Shown here: positions 7,878-15,498 of the stretch, piece by piece
Layout of the letters: each line of letters opens with the position of its first letter
Numbering within the stretch: the stretch's first letter is position 1
NCBI GenBank assembly: GCA_965652645.1
Contig: CBFGXE010000046.1
Span: forward strand, 1 to 19,081
Direction of reading: 5' to 3'
Length of the DNA stretch: 19,081 nucleotides
DNA from: ZC4RG30 sp965652645
GTDB taxonomy: Bacteria; Pseudomonadota; Gammaproteobacteria; Steroidobacterales; Steroidobacteraceae
Notes under the pieces: model-generated
The model's database searches: none
Told to the model about the DNA's origin: nothing
Seen by the model: the letters and a program-made list of their open reading frames with translations, nothing else
Made by a program: the position numbers and the translations under genes

Positions 7878-8912
7878 ATGCGGAATCTCGCTCTGGTCTG
7901 CGCTGGCCTGGCTGTCATGGGCGGCGTCGTTTCAATGCACCTCTGGCGGGAACTGCGCGCCGAGCGCGAGCTGACTGCGCAGCTGCGCGCGGGAATGGAA
8001 GAGCTGCGGGCAGGCCGTGCCTTCCAGCCCGCCACGACACGGTTTCCAGCGCCGGATGTGCAGCCCGGTGATGGCACCGAGCAGGTTCCGGTCCCGGCAC
8101 AGCAAGGCAACGTCGCCCCTGCCGGGTCCGTGAACCAGGTTGCCGCCGCATTGGCCGCCTCCATCCTGGACCAGCGCGAATTGATGAAGGATCCGGAATA
8201 TCGCAAGGCCCAGCTTGCCCAGTTGCGCCTGAGCCTGCGACAGAACTATCCCGGTCTCGTGGAGGAACTTGGCCTCAGCGCCGAAGAGGCCGACCGGCTG
8301 TTCACCCTCCTGGCGGAGAGCCAGGCCGAGATGAGCAACGCCACCTTGGCCGTCGGTCCTGACGGGACGACGGACCCTGTCGAGATGGAAGCCGCCAATC
8401 GTCGCATGCAGGAACTGCAGCAACAGCAGGAACTGCAATTGCAGGCCATGCTCGGCAGCCGCTATCCCCAGTGGGAGGCATACCAGAAGACCCGGAATTC
8501 CCGCATGCAGGCAGCGTCACTGGCCCGCACTTTCGAAAGTGTTGGCACGCCGGCAACGCCGGAGCAATCCAGGGTGCTGGCGACCCTCTTCGCTGCGGAG
8601 CAGGAGTGGCAACGCCAGGAGATCGAGAGCAGGCAGCCTGCAACGCCCGGAGGATTCCGGGACCGGGCGCAATTGCTGGAAGCCCGGCTCAATGCGCAGA
8701 TCGAAAGCAACCGGCGCCTGCTCGATGCGGCACGGCCCCACCTGAATGCCCGGCAGCTGGAGACAATGCAGGCCACGCTGGACCAGCAGGTGGCGATATC
8801 GCGCGCGAGCTTCCGCATGGCGGTGCAACAGCAGGCGGCGCAGGGGCAGGGCAGTTCGCTCCCCGCCACGGGCGCCGTGATACAGGCCATGCCAGCGGCA
8901 GTCAGTCCGTAG
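7878..8912 (+). CDS. Membrane-anchored coiled-coil protein, function unknown
   Basis: 344 residues from ATG 7878, placed 5 nt after a G-run that can act as ribosome binding site; a GTG three bases upstream is the alternative. One N-terminal hydrophobic segment (about residues 3-20) acts as anchor or uncleaved signal. It is followed directly by a charged helix (RELRAERELTAQLRAGMEEL). A Pro/Gln-rich linker precedes an almost wholly helical remainder with Gln-rich heptads, a GLSAEEADRLFTLLAE segment and a RYPQWEAYQKTR segment. Similar anchored helical proteins occur in xanthomonad-like genomes; I do not know a function. It has its own candidate promoter and converges on the 171-residue gene, with 34 nt between the stops. 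Confidence 0.75.
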   Translation: MRNLALVCAGLAVMGGVVSMHLWRELRAERELTAQLRAGMEELRAGRAFQPATTRFPAPDVQPGDGTEQVPVPAQQGNVAPAGSVNQVAAALAASILDQRELMKDPEYRKAQLAQLRLSLRQNYPGLVEELGLSAEEADRLFTLLAESQAEMSNATLAVGPDGTTDPVEMEAANRRMQELQQQQELQLQAMLGSRYPQWEAYQKTRNSRMQAASLARTFESVGTPATPEQSRVLATLFAAEQEWQRQEIESRQPATPGGFRDRAQLLEARLNAQIESNRRLLDAARPHLNARQLETMQATLDQQVAISRASFRMAVQQQAAQGQGSSLPATGAVIQAMPAAVSP

Positions 8913-8946
8913 TCCGCAGCGCAAGAAGGGGCCTGACTGCGGGGCC

Positions 8947-9462
8947 TCACCGGGAAGTGGTACCGGCCTTGCGGGTCCTCGCCACGGCAACAGCAAAAGC
9001 GACCATTGCCGTCGCGACGGCCACCTTGATGAGCAATGGTCCCCGGTTGTGCCGCCATGCGGCCCGCATTCCCATCTCGGCGGGAATGTTCGGCACCCTG
9101 CCATGGCGCAGGTCCTGCGCCACGCCCTCGGCCATGTTGATGCGATCAGCACCCAGCAGCAGCATCCAGTGCAGCAGGTTCGACTCGCTTTTCCTGAAGG
9201 CCAGGCGGCGCAGCGTGCCACTGATGCCGGAGGGCGGCGTGGAGGTTCCCACCACGGCGGGTCGCTGCTTGTGCTCGATGGACTGGAGGATCTCCACGCC
9301 GGTCTGCTGGGGCAGGGGCCGTCGCCAGCTGCCCGAATGATCATCGCGCGAACGGTCGCGATACGGGTAGGTCGGGTTGTTGGAGGGATCGGCGTCGACG
9401 CCCCAGCCGATGACAGCGGCCGGATCGATCGCGCGGGGTGAACTTTCTCTGGCCTGGTCCAT
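8947..9462 (-). CDS. Conserved 171-residue protein paired with zinc alcohol dehydrogenase, C-terminal membrane segment
   Basis: 171 residues from ATG 9462 with AGGAG six nt upstream. The opening block IGWGVDADPSNNPTYPYRDR is the strongest signature. It is followed by QTGVEILQSIEHKQRPAVVGTSTPPSG, an RRxAFRxSESNLLHW stretch, and PNIPAEMGMRAAWRHN. A single hydrophobic segment at about 143-161 ends in basic residues, suggesting a tail-anchored inner-membrane protein. I recognise this as an uncharacterised family commonly encoded beside FDH-like zinc alcohol dehydrogenases, and here it starts 13 nt after the dehydrogenase stop on the same strand. A role as a membrane partner of the dehydrogenase is inference only. 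Since the dehydrogenase is broken here, this protein may have lost its partner. Confidence 0.82.
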   Translation of the reverse strand: MDQARESSPRAIDPAAVIGWGVDADPSNNPTYPYRDRSRDDHSGSWRRPLPQQTGVEILQSIEHKQRPAVVGTSTPPSGISGTLRRLAFRKSESNLLHWMLLLGADRINMAEGVAQDLRHGRVPNIPAEMGMRAAWRHNRGPLLIKVAVATAMVAFAVAVARTRKAGTTSR

Positions 9463-9475
9463 GATTGCTCCTGCT

Positions 9476-10390
9476 TCAGGCGCCAGCGGGAATCAGCACG
9501 GGCTTCATGCATCCATCGAGCTTGCGCGAGAAGATGTGGTAGGCGTCAGCCACGTCCTCCAGCGGCACGCGATGCGTGATCAGCCGTTTCGGTTCGATAT
9601 AGCCCGCCTGCACGTGCTCGATCAGGCGCGGCAGCAGCCGTTTCACGGATGCCTGGTTGGCGCGCAGCGTGAGGCCCTTGTTGAGCACATTGCCGATCGG
9701 CACCAGGTTGCCGGTGGGGCCATAGACGCCCACCACCGAAACAATGCCGCCCTTCTTCACCGAGTTGATGGCCCAGTGCAGCGCAATGGCTGAACCGGAC
9801 TGCAGCTTCAGCTTGCGGCCGATGAGGGTCTGCCAGAAATTGCCCGACGCCTCGCAGCCCACGGCGTCGATGGCCACGTCGGCGCCCAGTCCGTCTGTGG
9901 TCTTCTTCATGAACACCACCACGTCCATGTCGCGGAAGTTGTAGACCTCTGCCGGACCATAGTGGCGAACGAAGTCCAGCCGGTATTCCAGGTGGTCGAA
10001 GACGATCACGCGGCCGGCCCCGAACAGCCACGCACAGCGGGCGGCCATGGCGCCGATGGGTCCGGCACCGAAGATCACCACGGTGTCACCGCGCTGTATG
10101 CCGGCCATCTCCGCGGCTTGGTAGCCGGTCGGAACGACATCGGTGAGCAGCACCGCATCGTCCAGGTCCATCCAGTCCGGAATCACGGTGGGGCCCACGT
10201 CCGCATAGGGCACCCGCACATATTCAGCCTGGCCGCCATCAAACCCGCCGGCGGTGTGGGAGTAGCCGAAAATGCCGCCGATCGCGGTGGCCTCCGCATT
10301 GGATTCATGGCAGTTGCCAAACAGCCCCTGCTTGCAGAAATGGCATTGGCCGCAGGCGATGTTGAAAGGCACCAGCACGCGATCGGCGAC
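9476..10390 (-). pseudogene. FDH-like zinc alcohol dehydrogenase, 5'-truncated
   Basis: About 304 recognisable residues, from VADRVLVPFNIACGQC at 10390 down to a TGA at 9476. Full-length members of this FDH-like medium-chain dehydrogenase class have about 390 residues. The structural-zinc Cys cluster (CGQCHFC...GNC), the Rossmann motif GAGPIG, the IDAVGCEA block and the C-terminus are intact. The N-terminal GroES-like part, with the catalytic-zinc ligands (the CGSDLH and GHE regions), is absent in all three upstream minus frames. Upstream of 10390 the minus frame stays open, but its translation is not dehydrogenase-like and lies antisense to a clear plus-strand gene. The first in-frame start-type codon is GTG 10378. 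A product would lack the active site, so I call it a remnant or a junction artefact. Confidence 0.75.
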
Positions 10391-11572
10391 ATGGCACGCG
10401 TACCGGCTCTCTTGTCCTTTGTCGATGCCAGGGTTGTGGCTGGTGCATGGATTCTTGCCGGACTGGCCGCTGCCGCCGAGGCGCCGTCCGTCGACATGAC
10501 GCCGCTGGCCGTGCTGACTCCCACCTGGAGTTTCATGGGCAACGGCGGACCGCTGGCCCTGCCGGGGCGCTGCGACCTCGGCACCGATACCTTGATGTCC
10601 ACCGCCGAGGCGCCGGTCTATTCGGTCCGGTGCACCAGCAATGTGCTGCCTTCCTTCGGCGGCGCCCACAGGAACTTCGACCTGGCGCCCTACCGGGGCA
10701 GGCGCGTGCGCATCTCGGCCGAGCTGATGGCGGCCGATATCACCAGCGTGCCCAATCCGCAGTGGCCGCACGTGGAAGGGGAGGCAGGCCTGTGGATCAG
10801 CGTGGTCACGCCGGGGGAGGGGCAGCGTACAGACCGGATGCAGGAGCGCGCGATCAGGGGCACGACCGACTGGGTGACGCGCGACTTCGTCGTGGACATT
10901 CCTGCAAACGCCGCACAACTGAATGCCGGCTACTGGATGCAGGGCAAGGGCCAGGTCTGGATGCGCAACCTGATGGTCGAGGTGGTGCCCGCCACGGTGC
11001 CGGTGAATTTTGACCGCAATGCCGTGCGGCCGGACCAGCTGCCCGACTTCACGCTGGCCGCGTCCAGCAATCCCCGGCCGGAAGACCGCTTCCTGCCGCC
11101 ACCGAAGAAATGGCTGGCTGTGGGGGAATCGAACTTCGAGCTTTGCGATGCCGGCATCGACGCCAGGATGCTGTCCGCGGAGCAACGCAACCTGTCGATC
11201 GCCTGCAGCGTGCCGGTTCGCGTGTACCTGCGCCAGGCCTTCGCGTCCTATCCGTGGCGAGGCAAGCGCGTGCGCCTGTCGGCCTGGATCAGGACGGAGA
11301 ACGTGGTGCCGCGGACTGAAGGCGCGGGACGTCCCGGCGTCACGCTGTTCCTCAGCGCCACCGACACCAATGGACCGCTGTACGAGTCCGCGGTGATCGG
11401 TACCACGGAGTGGACCTACCACGAGCTGGTGGCCGACATCCCGGCCGGCGGTCCCTACATTCCCGTCGGCATTTCACTGGTGGGGACGGGCCAGGTGTGG
11501 GCGCGCGACCTGAAGTTCGAGGAGGTTCCGCGAGACACCCCGCTCAGTGCGGTCTCTTCGCCCGCACGTTGA
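10391..11572 (+). CDS. Exported protein with two tandem carbohydrate-binding-like modules
   Basis: 393 residues if it starts at ATG 10391; GTG 10436, with AGGG just before it, is an alternative. A hydrophobic segment VVAGAWILAGLAAAAEA (about 15-31) looks like a signal peptide ending in AEA. Two homologous modules follow, at about 45-203 and 241-385. Each contains a YRGRRVR/WRGKRVR strand, a GTTDW/GTTEW motif, a DIPA stretch, and a GKGQVW/GTGQVW motif leading to the end strand (MVEVVP, KFEEVP). Such modules occur at the ends of AraC-type and sigma-factor-like proteins and as secreted proteins in xanthomonads and caulobacters; sugar binding is presumed, not shown. No ribosome binding site precedes ATG 10391, and the start abuts the truncated dehydrogenase, so the true 5' end may be lost. 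Confidence 0.75.
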   Translation: MARVPALLSFVDARVVAGAWILAGLAAAAEAPSVDMTPLAVLTPTWSFMGNGGPLALPGRCDLGTDTLMSTAEAPVYSVRCTSNVLPSFGGAHRNFDLAPYRGRRVRISAELMAADITSVPNPQWPHVEGEAGLWISVVTPGEGQRTDRMQERAIRGTTDWVTRDFVVDIPANAAQLNAGYWMQGKGQVWMRNLMVEVVPATVPVNFDRNAVRPDQLPDFTLAASSNPRPEDRFLPPPKKWLAVGESNFELCDAGIDARMLSAEQRNLSIACSVPVRVYLRQAFASYPWRGKRVRLSAWIRTENVVPRTEGAGRPGVTLFLSATDTNGPLYESAVIGTTEWTYHELVADIPAGGPYIPVGISLVGTGQVWARDLKFEEVPRDTPLSAVSSPAR

Positions 11573-11584
11573 TGTGGCCGGACG

Positions 11585-12634
11585 TCAGCTGGCGCTGAAC
11601 TGCAACAGGATGCGGTTCAGGTAAGTCTCGCCCGGCATCAACGTCGCGGAGGGGAATGCCGCCTGGTTGGGTGCATCCGGATAGCCCTGCGGCTCCAGGC
11701 ACAGGCCATCTCCCTGCCGGCAGGCCAGCCCGCCCTTGCCGTGGATGGTGCCGTCCAGGAAGTTGCCCGAGTAGAACTGCAGGCCGGGCGCCGTGGTGTG
11801 CAACTCAAGCGCCCGCCGGGATTCCGGATCTTCGAGTCGGGCGGCGGGACGCAGTGTCCCGGGCGGTCCGTCCACGACGAAATTGTGGTCGTAGCCCCGG
11901 CCATGCCGCAACTGCGGGTGCGGCTGGCGGATGCGTTCTCCCACGGCGATGGCGGTGCGGAAATCAAACGGCGTGCCATCCACATCGGCCAGCTCGCCGG
12001 TTGGAATGAGCCCGGCATCCACCGGCGTGAACCGCGTGGCGTGCAGGGTGAGGTGATGACCCATGACATTGCCCCGTCCGCGCAGGTTGAAGTAGCTGTG
12101 GTTGGTGAGGTTCACGATGGTGGGCGCGTCGGTGGCCGCGCCGTATTCGATCATCAGCGCGCCATCCTCCTGCAGTGCGTAACGTGCGGTGACGTCGAGC
12201 CGACCCGGGTAACCGCCTTCGCCATCCTCGCTGCGCAGGGCCAGATCCACGGCGCCGCCGTCCGCCGCCACGATCTTCCACAGGCGGCGGTGGAAGGCCA
12301 TGGGGCCGCCGCCGTGCAGGTGGTTGTTGCCGTTATTGCGTTCGAGCTGGTGGTGCCGGCCTTGCAGCTGGAAACGGCCCTGCGCTATGCGGTTCGCGAA
12401 GCGGCCCACGCTGCTGCCGAAATAGTGGTTATGCGAAAGGTATGCGCCCGGTTCATCGTGCCCCAGCACGACATCGGCGCGATCGCCACGTGAATCCGGC
12501 AGCCACAGCGCCTGCAGCGTGGCGCCCAGCGTGAGGATGGTGGCTTCGTGGCCGCGTGAATCCCGCAGCGTGACGGCTTCCACGTCGGTGCCGTCGTCGA
12601 GCTCTCCGAAAGAGCGGATCGTGGTTTCTGCCAT
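11585..12634 (-). CDS. galM: Aldose 1-epimerase (galactose mutarotase)
   Basis: 349 residues from ATG 12634, normal length for GalM. It interconverts alpha and beta anomers of galactose and other aldoses. Family active-site positions are present: Asn80-Arg81 in VGRFANRI, His105 in NNHLHGG, the general acid His179 in LTNHSYFN, Asp249 in GYDHNF, and the catalytic base Glu314 in CLEPQGYPDAPN. There is no signal peptide, so it is probably cytoplasmic. The frame extends a further 13 codons upstream to a TTG, but that segment matches no family sequence. It converges with the module protein, leaving 12 nt between stops, and diverges from the DUF8021-like gene. No other galactose pathway gene is in the window, so it may serve general sugar uptake. 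Confidence 0.93.
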   Translation of the reverse strand: MAETTIRSFGELDDGTDVEAVTLRDSRGHEATILTLGATLQALWLPDSRGDRADVVLGHDEPGAYLSHNHYFGSSVGRFANRIAQGRFQLQGRHHQLERNNGNNHLHGGGPMAFHRRLWKIVAADGGAVDLALRSEDGEGGYPGRLDVTARYALQEDGALMIEYGAATDAPTIVNLTNHSYFNLRGRGNVMGHHLTLHATRFTPVDAGLIPTGELADVDGTPFDFRTAIAVGERIRQPHPQLRHGRGYDHNFVVDGPPGTLRPAARLEDPESRRALELHTTAPGLQFYSGNFLDGTIHGKGGLACRQGDGLCLEPQGYPDAPNQAAFPSATLMPGETYLNRILLQFSAS

Positions 12635-12645
12635 GCCGGTGATGG

Positions 12646-12674
12646 TTGCACCTGACCGGTCGGCGGACAACAAT
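12646..12674 (+). promoter_or_regulatory. Weak candidate promoter for the DUF8021-like gene
   Basis: TTGCAC (12646-12651), a 17-nt spacer and AACAAT (12669-12674) lie in the 80-nt gap between galM and the divergent gene at 12715. Each box keeps only three or four consensus positions, so this is tentative. Confidence 0.3.
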
Positions 12675-12714
12675 GATTTCAGGACGATCCTGCACGGGCG
12701 GGCAGGGAGGACAC

Positions 12715-13665
12715 ATGTTGCCGAGGATCACCGCATTGACGCTTGCCGTGCTGCTGGCAGCACCGGCCCTTGCGCAGCAGCCTGCGGCACCGGAGTGTGA
12801 TCGCGCCTGCCTGCAGAAATGGGTGGATGACTACCTGGTGGCCATGCGCAACCAGAAGGTCGACCCGGCGCTCTTTGCCCCGCAGGTGCGCTTCACGGAG
12901 AACGGCGTGCAATTGCCCTTCGGGAAGGAGGGTCTGTGGTGGGGCATGAGCGGCATCGGTACCTACAGGTTCTACGTGCCGGACGTGGACACCCAGCAAG
13001 TGGCCTTCCTGGGCACGGTGCGGGAGAACGGCACAACGCAGTCGGACGGGGATGTCGTGGCCATCGCCCTCAGGCTCAGGATTCGCGACCAGCGCATCAC
13101 CGAGGTCGAGCAGATCGTCAGCCGCCCCTCCAATGCGAACAGCAGTCGCGGCGACTTTCCTCCCACCGGCCAGGGCGTGGAGGCCATGGGTGCGCCCCAT
13201 CGCATCTTCACCACGCCTGTTCCGGTCGCCGAGCGCATGTCCCGCGCCGACCTGATCGAGACCTCCAACTACTATTTCACCGGCCTGGAGAACAACGACG
13301 GCAGGGGCTACTACCCCTTCACCGACGACTGCGTGCGTTTCGAGAACGGCGTCGACGTGCTGGCGCGCGGCGGCGAGCGAACCTCCTGCAGGAAGCAGTT
13401 CGAGGAAGGCCTCAAGGGCATCGTGGACCGGGTTCGCGACCGGCGTTTCGTGGCCGTGGACCGGGAGCGCGGCATTGTTTTCGCCTTCACGTTCTTCGAC
13501 CACCACCGCATCAACTGGACCTGGCAGATCGCCGAGCTGTTCCGGGTGGAAAAGGGCCAGATCCGCCGCATAGAGGCCATCTTCCACCGCGCACCCTTCG
13601 GCATGGGCTCGGGCTGGAGCACCTGGGAGCAGTCCATGTCCAGCGAAATCCAGGATGTGCGCTAG
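12715..13665 (+). CDS. Exported DUF8021-like protein
   Basis: 316 residues from ATG 12715, with a strong GGGAGGA ribosome binding site. A Sec signal peptide ends in ALA at residue 20, before QQ. The mature N-terminus has ECDRACLQKWVDDYLVAM, then RFTENGVQLPFGKEGLWWGMSG, GTYRFYVPDVDTQQVAFLG and RLRIRDQRITEVEQIVSR. This series matches the uncharacterised DUF8021 family of exported proteins in fungi and bacteria, an NTF2-like fold by my reading. The C-terminal half (SNYYFTGLENNDGRGYYPF, DDCVRFENG, HHRINWTW) looks like a second, related copy, so the protein may be an internal duplication. It is followed 88 nt later by a Tat-exported enolase-superfamily gene that has its own -10 box. Function unknown. 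Confidence 0.8.
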   Translation: MLPRITALTLAVLLAAPALAQQPAAPECDRACLQKWVDDYLVAMRNQKVDPALFAPQVRFTENGVQLPFGKEGLWWGMSGIGTYRFYVPDVDTQQVAFLGTVRENGTTQSDGDVVAIALRLRIRDQRITEVEQIVSRPSNANSSRGDFPPTGQGVEAMGAPHRIFTTPVPVAERMSRADLIETSNYYFTGLENNDGRGYYPFTDDCVRFENGVDVLARGGERTSCRKQFEEGLKGIVDRVRDRRFVAVDRERGIVFAFTFFDHHRINWTWQIAELFRVEKGQIRRIEAIFHRAPFGMGSGWSTWEQSMSSEIQDVR

Positions 13666-13709
13666 CGAAAACCGGCGCATGGCCCCGGTGAGGCCGGCGC
13701 CGTTCTGCC

Positions 13710-13715
13710 TATAAT
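13710..13715 (+). promoter_or_regulatory. Perfect -10 box before the enolase-superfamily gene
   Basis: TATAAT matches the sigma-70 -10 consensus exactly and lies 38 nt before the ATG at 13754. No good -35 box is visible 16-18 nt upstream, so an activator may be needed. An AT-rich perfect hexamer stands out in this GC-rich DNA. Confidence 0.5.
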
Positions 13716-13753
13716 CCGGGCACGGGGAAAATGATGATCCCGGGGGGAAAAAG

Positions 13754-15148
13754 ATGACTATGAACCGCAGGTCGTTCGCGAAGTCCCTGGCCATGGCCGC
13801 CGGCGCGGTGGCGTTGCCATCGTGGGTCAGGCACGCCGACGCCGCCGGGCTCGGAGTCAACAGGGTCACGCGGATCCGCACCTTCTATCCGCCCAACTAC
13901 GACCGCAACGGCCCGCAGGCCTTCCCCCAGAGCAACATGGTGGTGCTGGTCGACACCGAAGCCGGCATCACCGGCATCGGCCAGGGCGGTTCGCCCGACA
14001 CCGTGCGCAACATGGCGCGCAGCGTGATCGGCAAGAACGCCTTCGATACCGAATTCATCTGGCAGCACGGTTTCATGGACGGCTTCTATTCGCCGGGCAA
14101 GGAGCGGCTGCACGCCCTGGGCGCCATCGACCTTGCGCTGTGGGACATCAAGGGCAAGGCGCTGGGCGTGCCGCTGTACCAGCTCTTCGGCGGCAAGGTG
14201 CGCCAGCACATCGAGCTGTATGCCACCAACGGCGTGCCACCGGGGCTGATCCCCTTTGCCGAGGCACAGCGCATGAGCCTGAAGGAGCGCGCGGCGGCCA
14301 CCATGGCGGCCGGTTACCGCGTGTTCCGCGTGGACAGCGCCATCCGGCCGACGCCGCCGGGTGGTCCGCCCGCCGGTGGTCCTCCTGGTGGCCCCCGGGG
14401 CGGCGGTCCCGGTGGCCGGGGTGGCGGTGGCGGCGCAACCGGCGTGGCGGATGGCCCCATCGGCGTGCGCGGCCGCGGCACCTTCAACTCACGCTCGCGC
14501 ATCCGCGAGATCGCCGAGGCCGTGGCGCAGATTCGCGAGGGCGTGGGTCCGGATGGCGACTGGATGATCGACCTGCACCAGAGCTTCGACTTCCACGAGG
14601 CGGTGGAGGTGTGCCGCCTGATGGAGCCGGCAAGGCCCTTCTGCGTGGAGGATCCGCTGCGCGAGGAGCAGTTCCGCACCCAGCTGCCCAAGCTCAGGCT
14701 GATGACCTCGGTGCCGCTGGCGCCGGGCGAGGAGTGGGGCACGCGCGCCGACTTCAGCCCGCTGATCGAGCAGCGCGACATCGACTTCGCGCGCGTCTCG
14801 CTGCCCAATGTCGGCGGCATCACCGAGATGCTGAAGATCATGGCCATGTGCGACACGCACAAGGTGGGCATCGTGCCGCATTTCACCGGTCCGATCGCCA
14901 CGGCCGCGCATGTGCACACCATGACCGCCTTCCCGGGCCAGGTGCTGATGGAATACAACCAGCACGACCGTCCGGTGCCCTACATGCCGGACTTCGTGGA
15001 CTTCCGCAACGGCAAGGTGTGGCCGAACGACCGGCCGGGCCTGGGCGTCACCGTGGACGAGAGCCAGCTCACCTTCGTCGAGGAGATGACGCAGGGCGCG
15101 CCGGGACCGACCTACCTGCGTCCAGACGGCTCACCGACCCACTGGTAG
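13754..15148 (+). CDS. Tat-exported enolase-superfamily enzyme (mandelate racemase/muconate lactonizing family, sugar-acid dehydratase-like)
   Basis: 464 residues from ATG 13754, after a G-run/AAA ribosome binding site. The N-terminus NRRSFAKSLAMAAGAVA with cleavage near ADA-AG is a twin-arginine signal, so the enzyme should act in the periplasm. An N-terminal capping domain (about 35-160) is followed by the (beta/alpha)8 barrel. Metal ligands: Asp273 (with His275 in a D-x-H, as in mannonate and galactonate dehydratases), Glu299 in VEDPL, and Glu326 in PGEEWG. A barrel-end His376 in VPHFTGP is a probable acid/base. The usual K-x-K of the second strand is R192-x-D194 here. Directly after it, residues about 199-240 form a Gly/Pro-rich insert not seen in typical members. 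Dehydration of an acid sugar is likely; the substrate is not determinable. Confidence 0.87.
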   Translation: MTMNRRSFAKSLAMAAGAVALPSWVRHADAAGLGVNRVTRIRTFYPPNYDRNGPQAFPQSNMVVLVDTEAGITGIGQGGSPDTVRNMARSVIGKNAFDTEFIWQHGFMDGFYSPGKERLHALGAIDLALWDIKGKALGVPLYQLFGGKVRQHIELYATNGVPPGLIPFAEAQRMSLKERAAATMAAGYRVFRVDSAIRPTPPGGPPAGGPPGGPRGGGPGGRGGGGGATGVADGPIGVRGRGTFNSRSRIREIAEAVAQIREGVGPDGDWMIDLHQSFDFHEAVEVCRLMEPARPFCVEDPLREEQFRTQLPKLRLMTSVPLAPGEEWGTRADFSPLIEQRDIDFARVSLPNVGGITEMLKIMAMCDTHKVGIVPHFTGPIATAAHVHTMTAFPGQVLMEYNQHDRPVPYMPDFVDFRNGKVWPNDRPGLGVTVDESQLTFVEEMTQGAPGPTYLRPDGSPTHW

Positions 15149-15173
15149 CCGGGCAGGGCGGTGCCGGGGCTCG

Positions 15174-15464
15174 TCAGACGCCCTGCACGATGCGCAGGTC
15201 GCGCACGGCGCCGCCATCCAGCGCTGCGAGGGCGCGCTGGTAGGCCGCGCTGTCGTGCACGGCGACGGCCTGTTCCACCGAATCGAACTCGATGACCACG
15301 GTGCGGTCGAGCTTGCCGTCCTCATATGCCTTCACGGCGGTAGAGCGGGCCAGGAAACGGCCGCCGCCACTTTCGATGGCGGGACCTGCAAGCTGGGCAT
15401 AGGCGGTGAGCCTGGCCGGGTCAGAGACCTGGCGGTAACAGGAGATCCAGTAGGCCTTGGGCAT
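15174..15464 (-). CDS. DUF1330 family protein
   Basis: 96 residues from ATG 15464, the standard DUF1330 length. Recognisable family features are the N-terminal KAYWISCYRQVSDPARLTAYAQLAGPAIESGGGRF-type strand-helix, the VVIEFDSVEQAVAVHDSAAYQRAL helix and the final short strand. The fold is a dimeric ferredoxin-like alpha/beta barrel related to antibiotic-biosynthesis monooxygenases; the function of most members is unknown. Ten more codons are open upstream, but the family begins at this Met. The gene lies 34 nt downstream of the propeller-like gene on the same strand, so the two are probably one operon, and it converges on the enolase-superfamily gene, 25 nt apart. Confidence 0.88.
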   Translation of the reverse strand: MPKAYWISCYRQVSDPARLTAYAQLAGPAIESGGGRFLARSTAVKAYEDGKLDRTVVIEFDSVEQAVAVHDSAAYQRALAALDGGAVRDLRIVQGV

Positions 15465-15498
15465 GGTGGTGCTCGTCGCTGAAAACTGGCGCAATTAT

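Noticed and set aside
8914..8947. CCGCAG/CTGCGG inverted repeat and two GGGGCCT direct repeats between convergent genes
   Set aside because: A six-bp stem with a 17-nt loop and no T-run is too weak to call a terminator, and short G/C repeats are expected by chance in this DNA.
10391..11422. Reading the dehydrogenase on through the open minus frame to an ATG at 11422
   Set aside because: The added residues are His/Arg/Gly-rich antisense of the module protein and contain no GroES-like domain, so they are not the missing N-terminus.
13822..15243. 473-codon plus frame overlapping the enolase-superfamily gene
   Set aside because: Arg/Gly-rich shadow; all enolase-superfamily motifs lie in the other frame.
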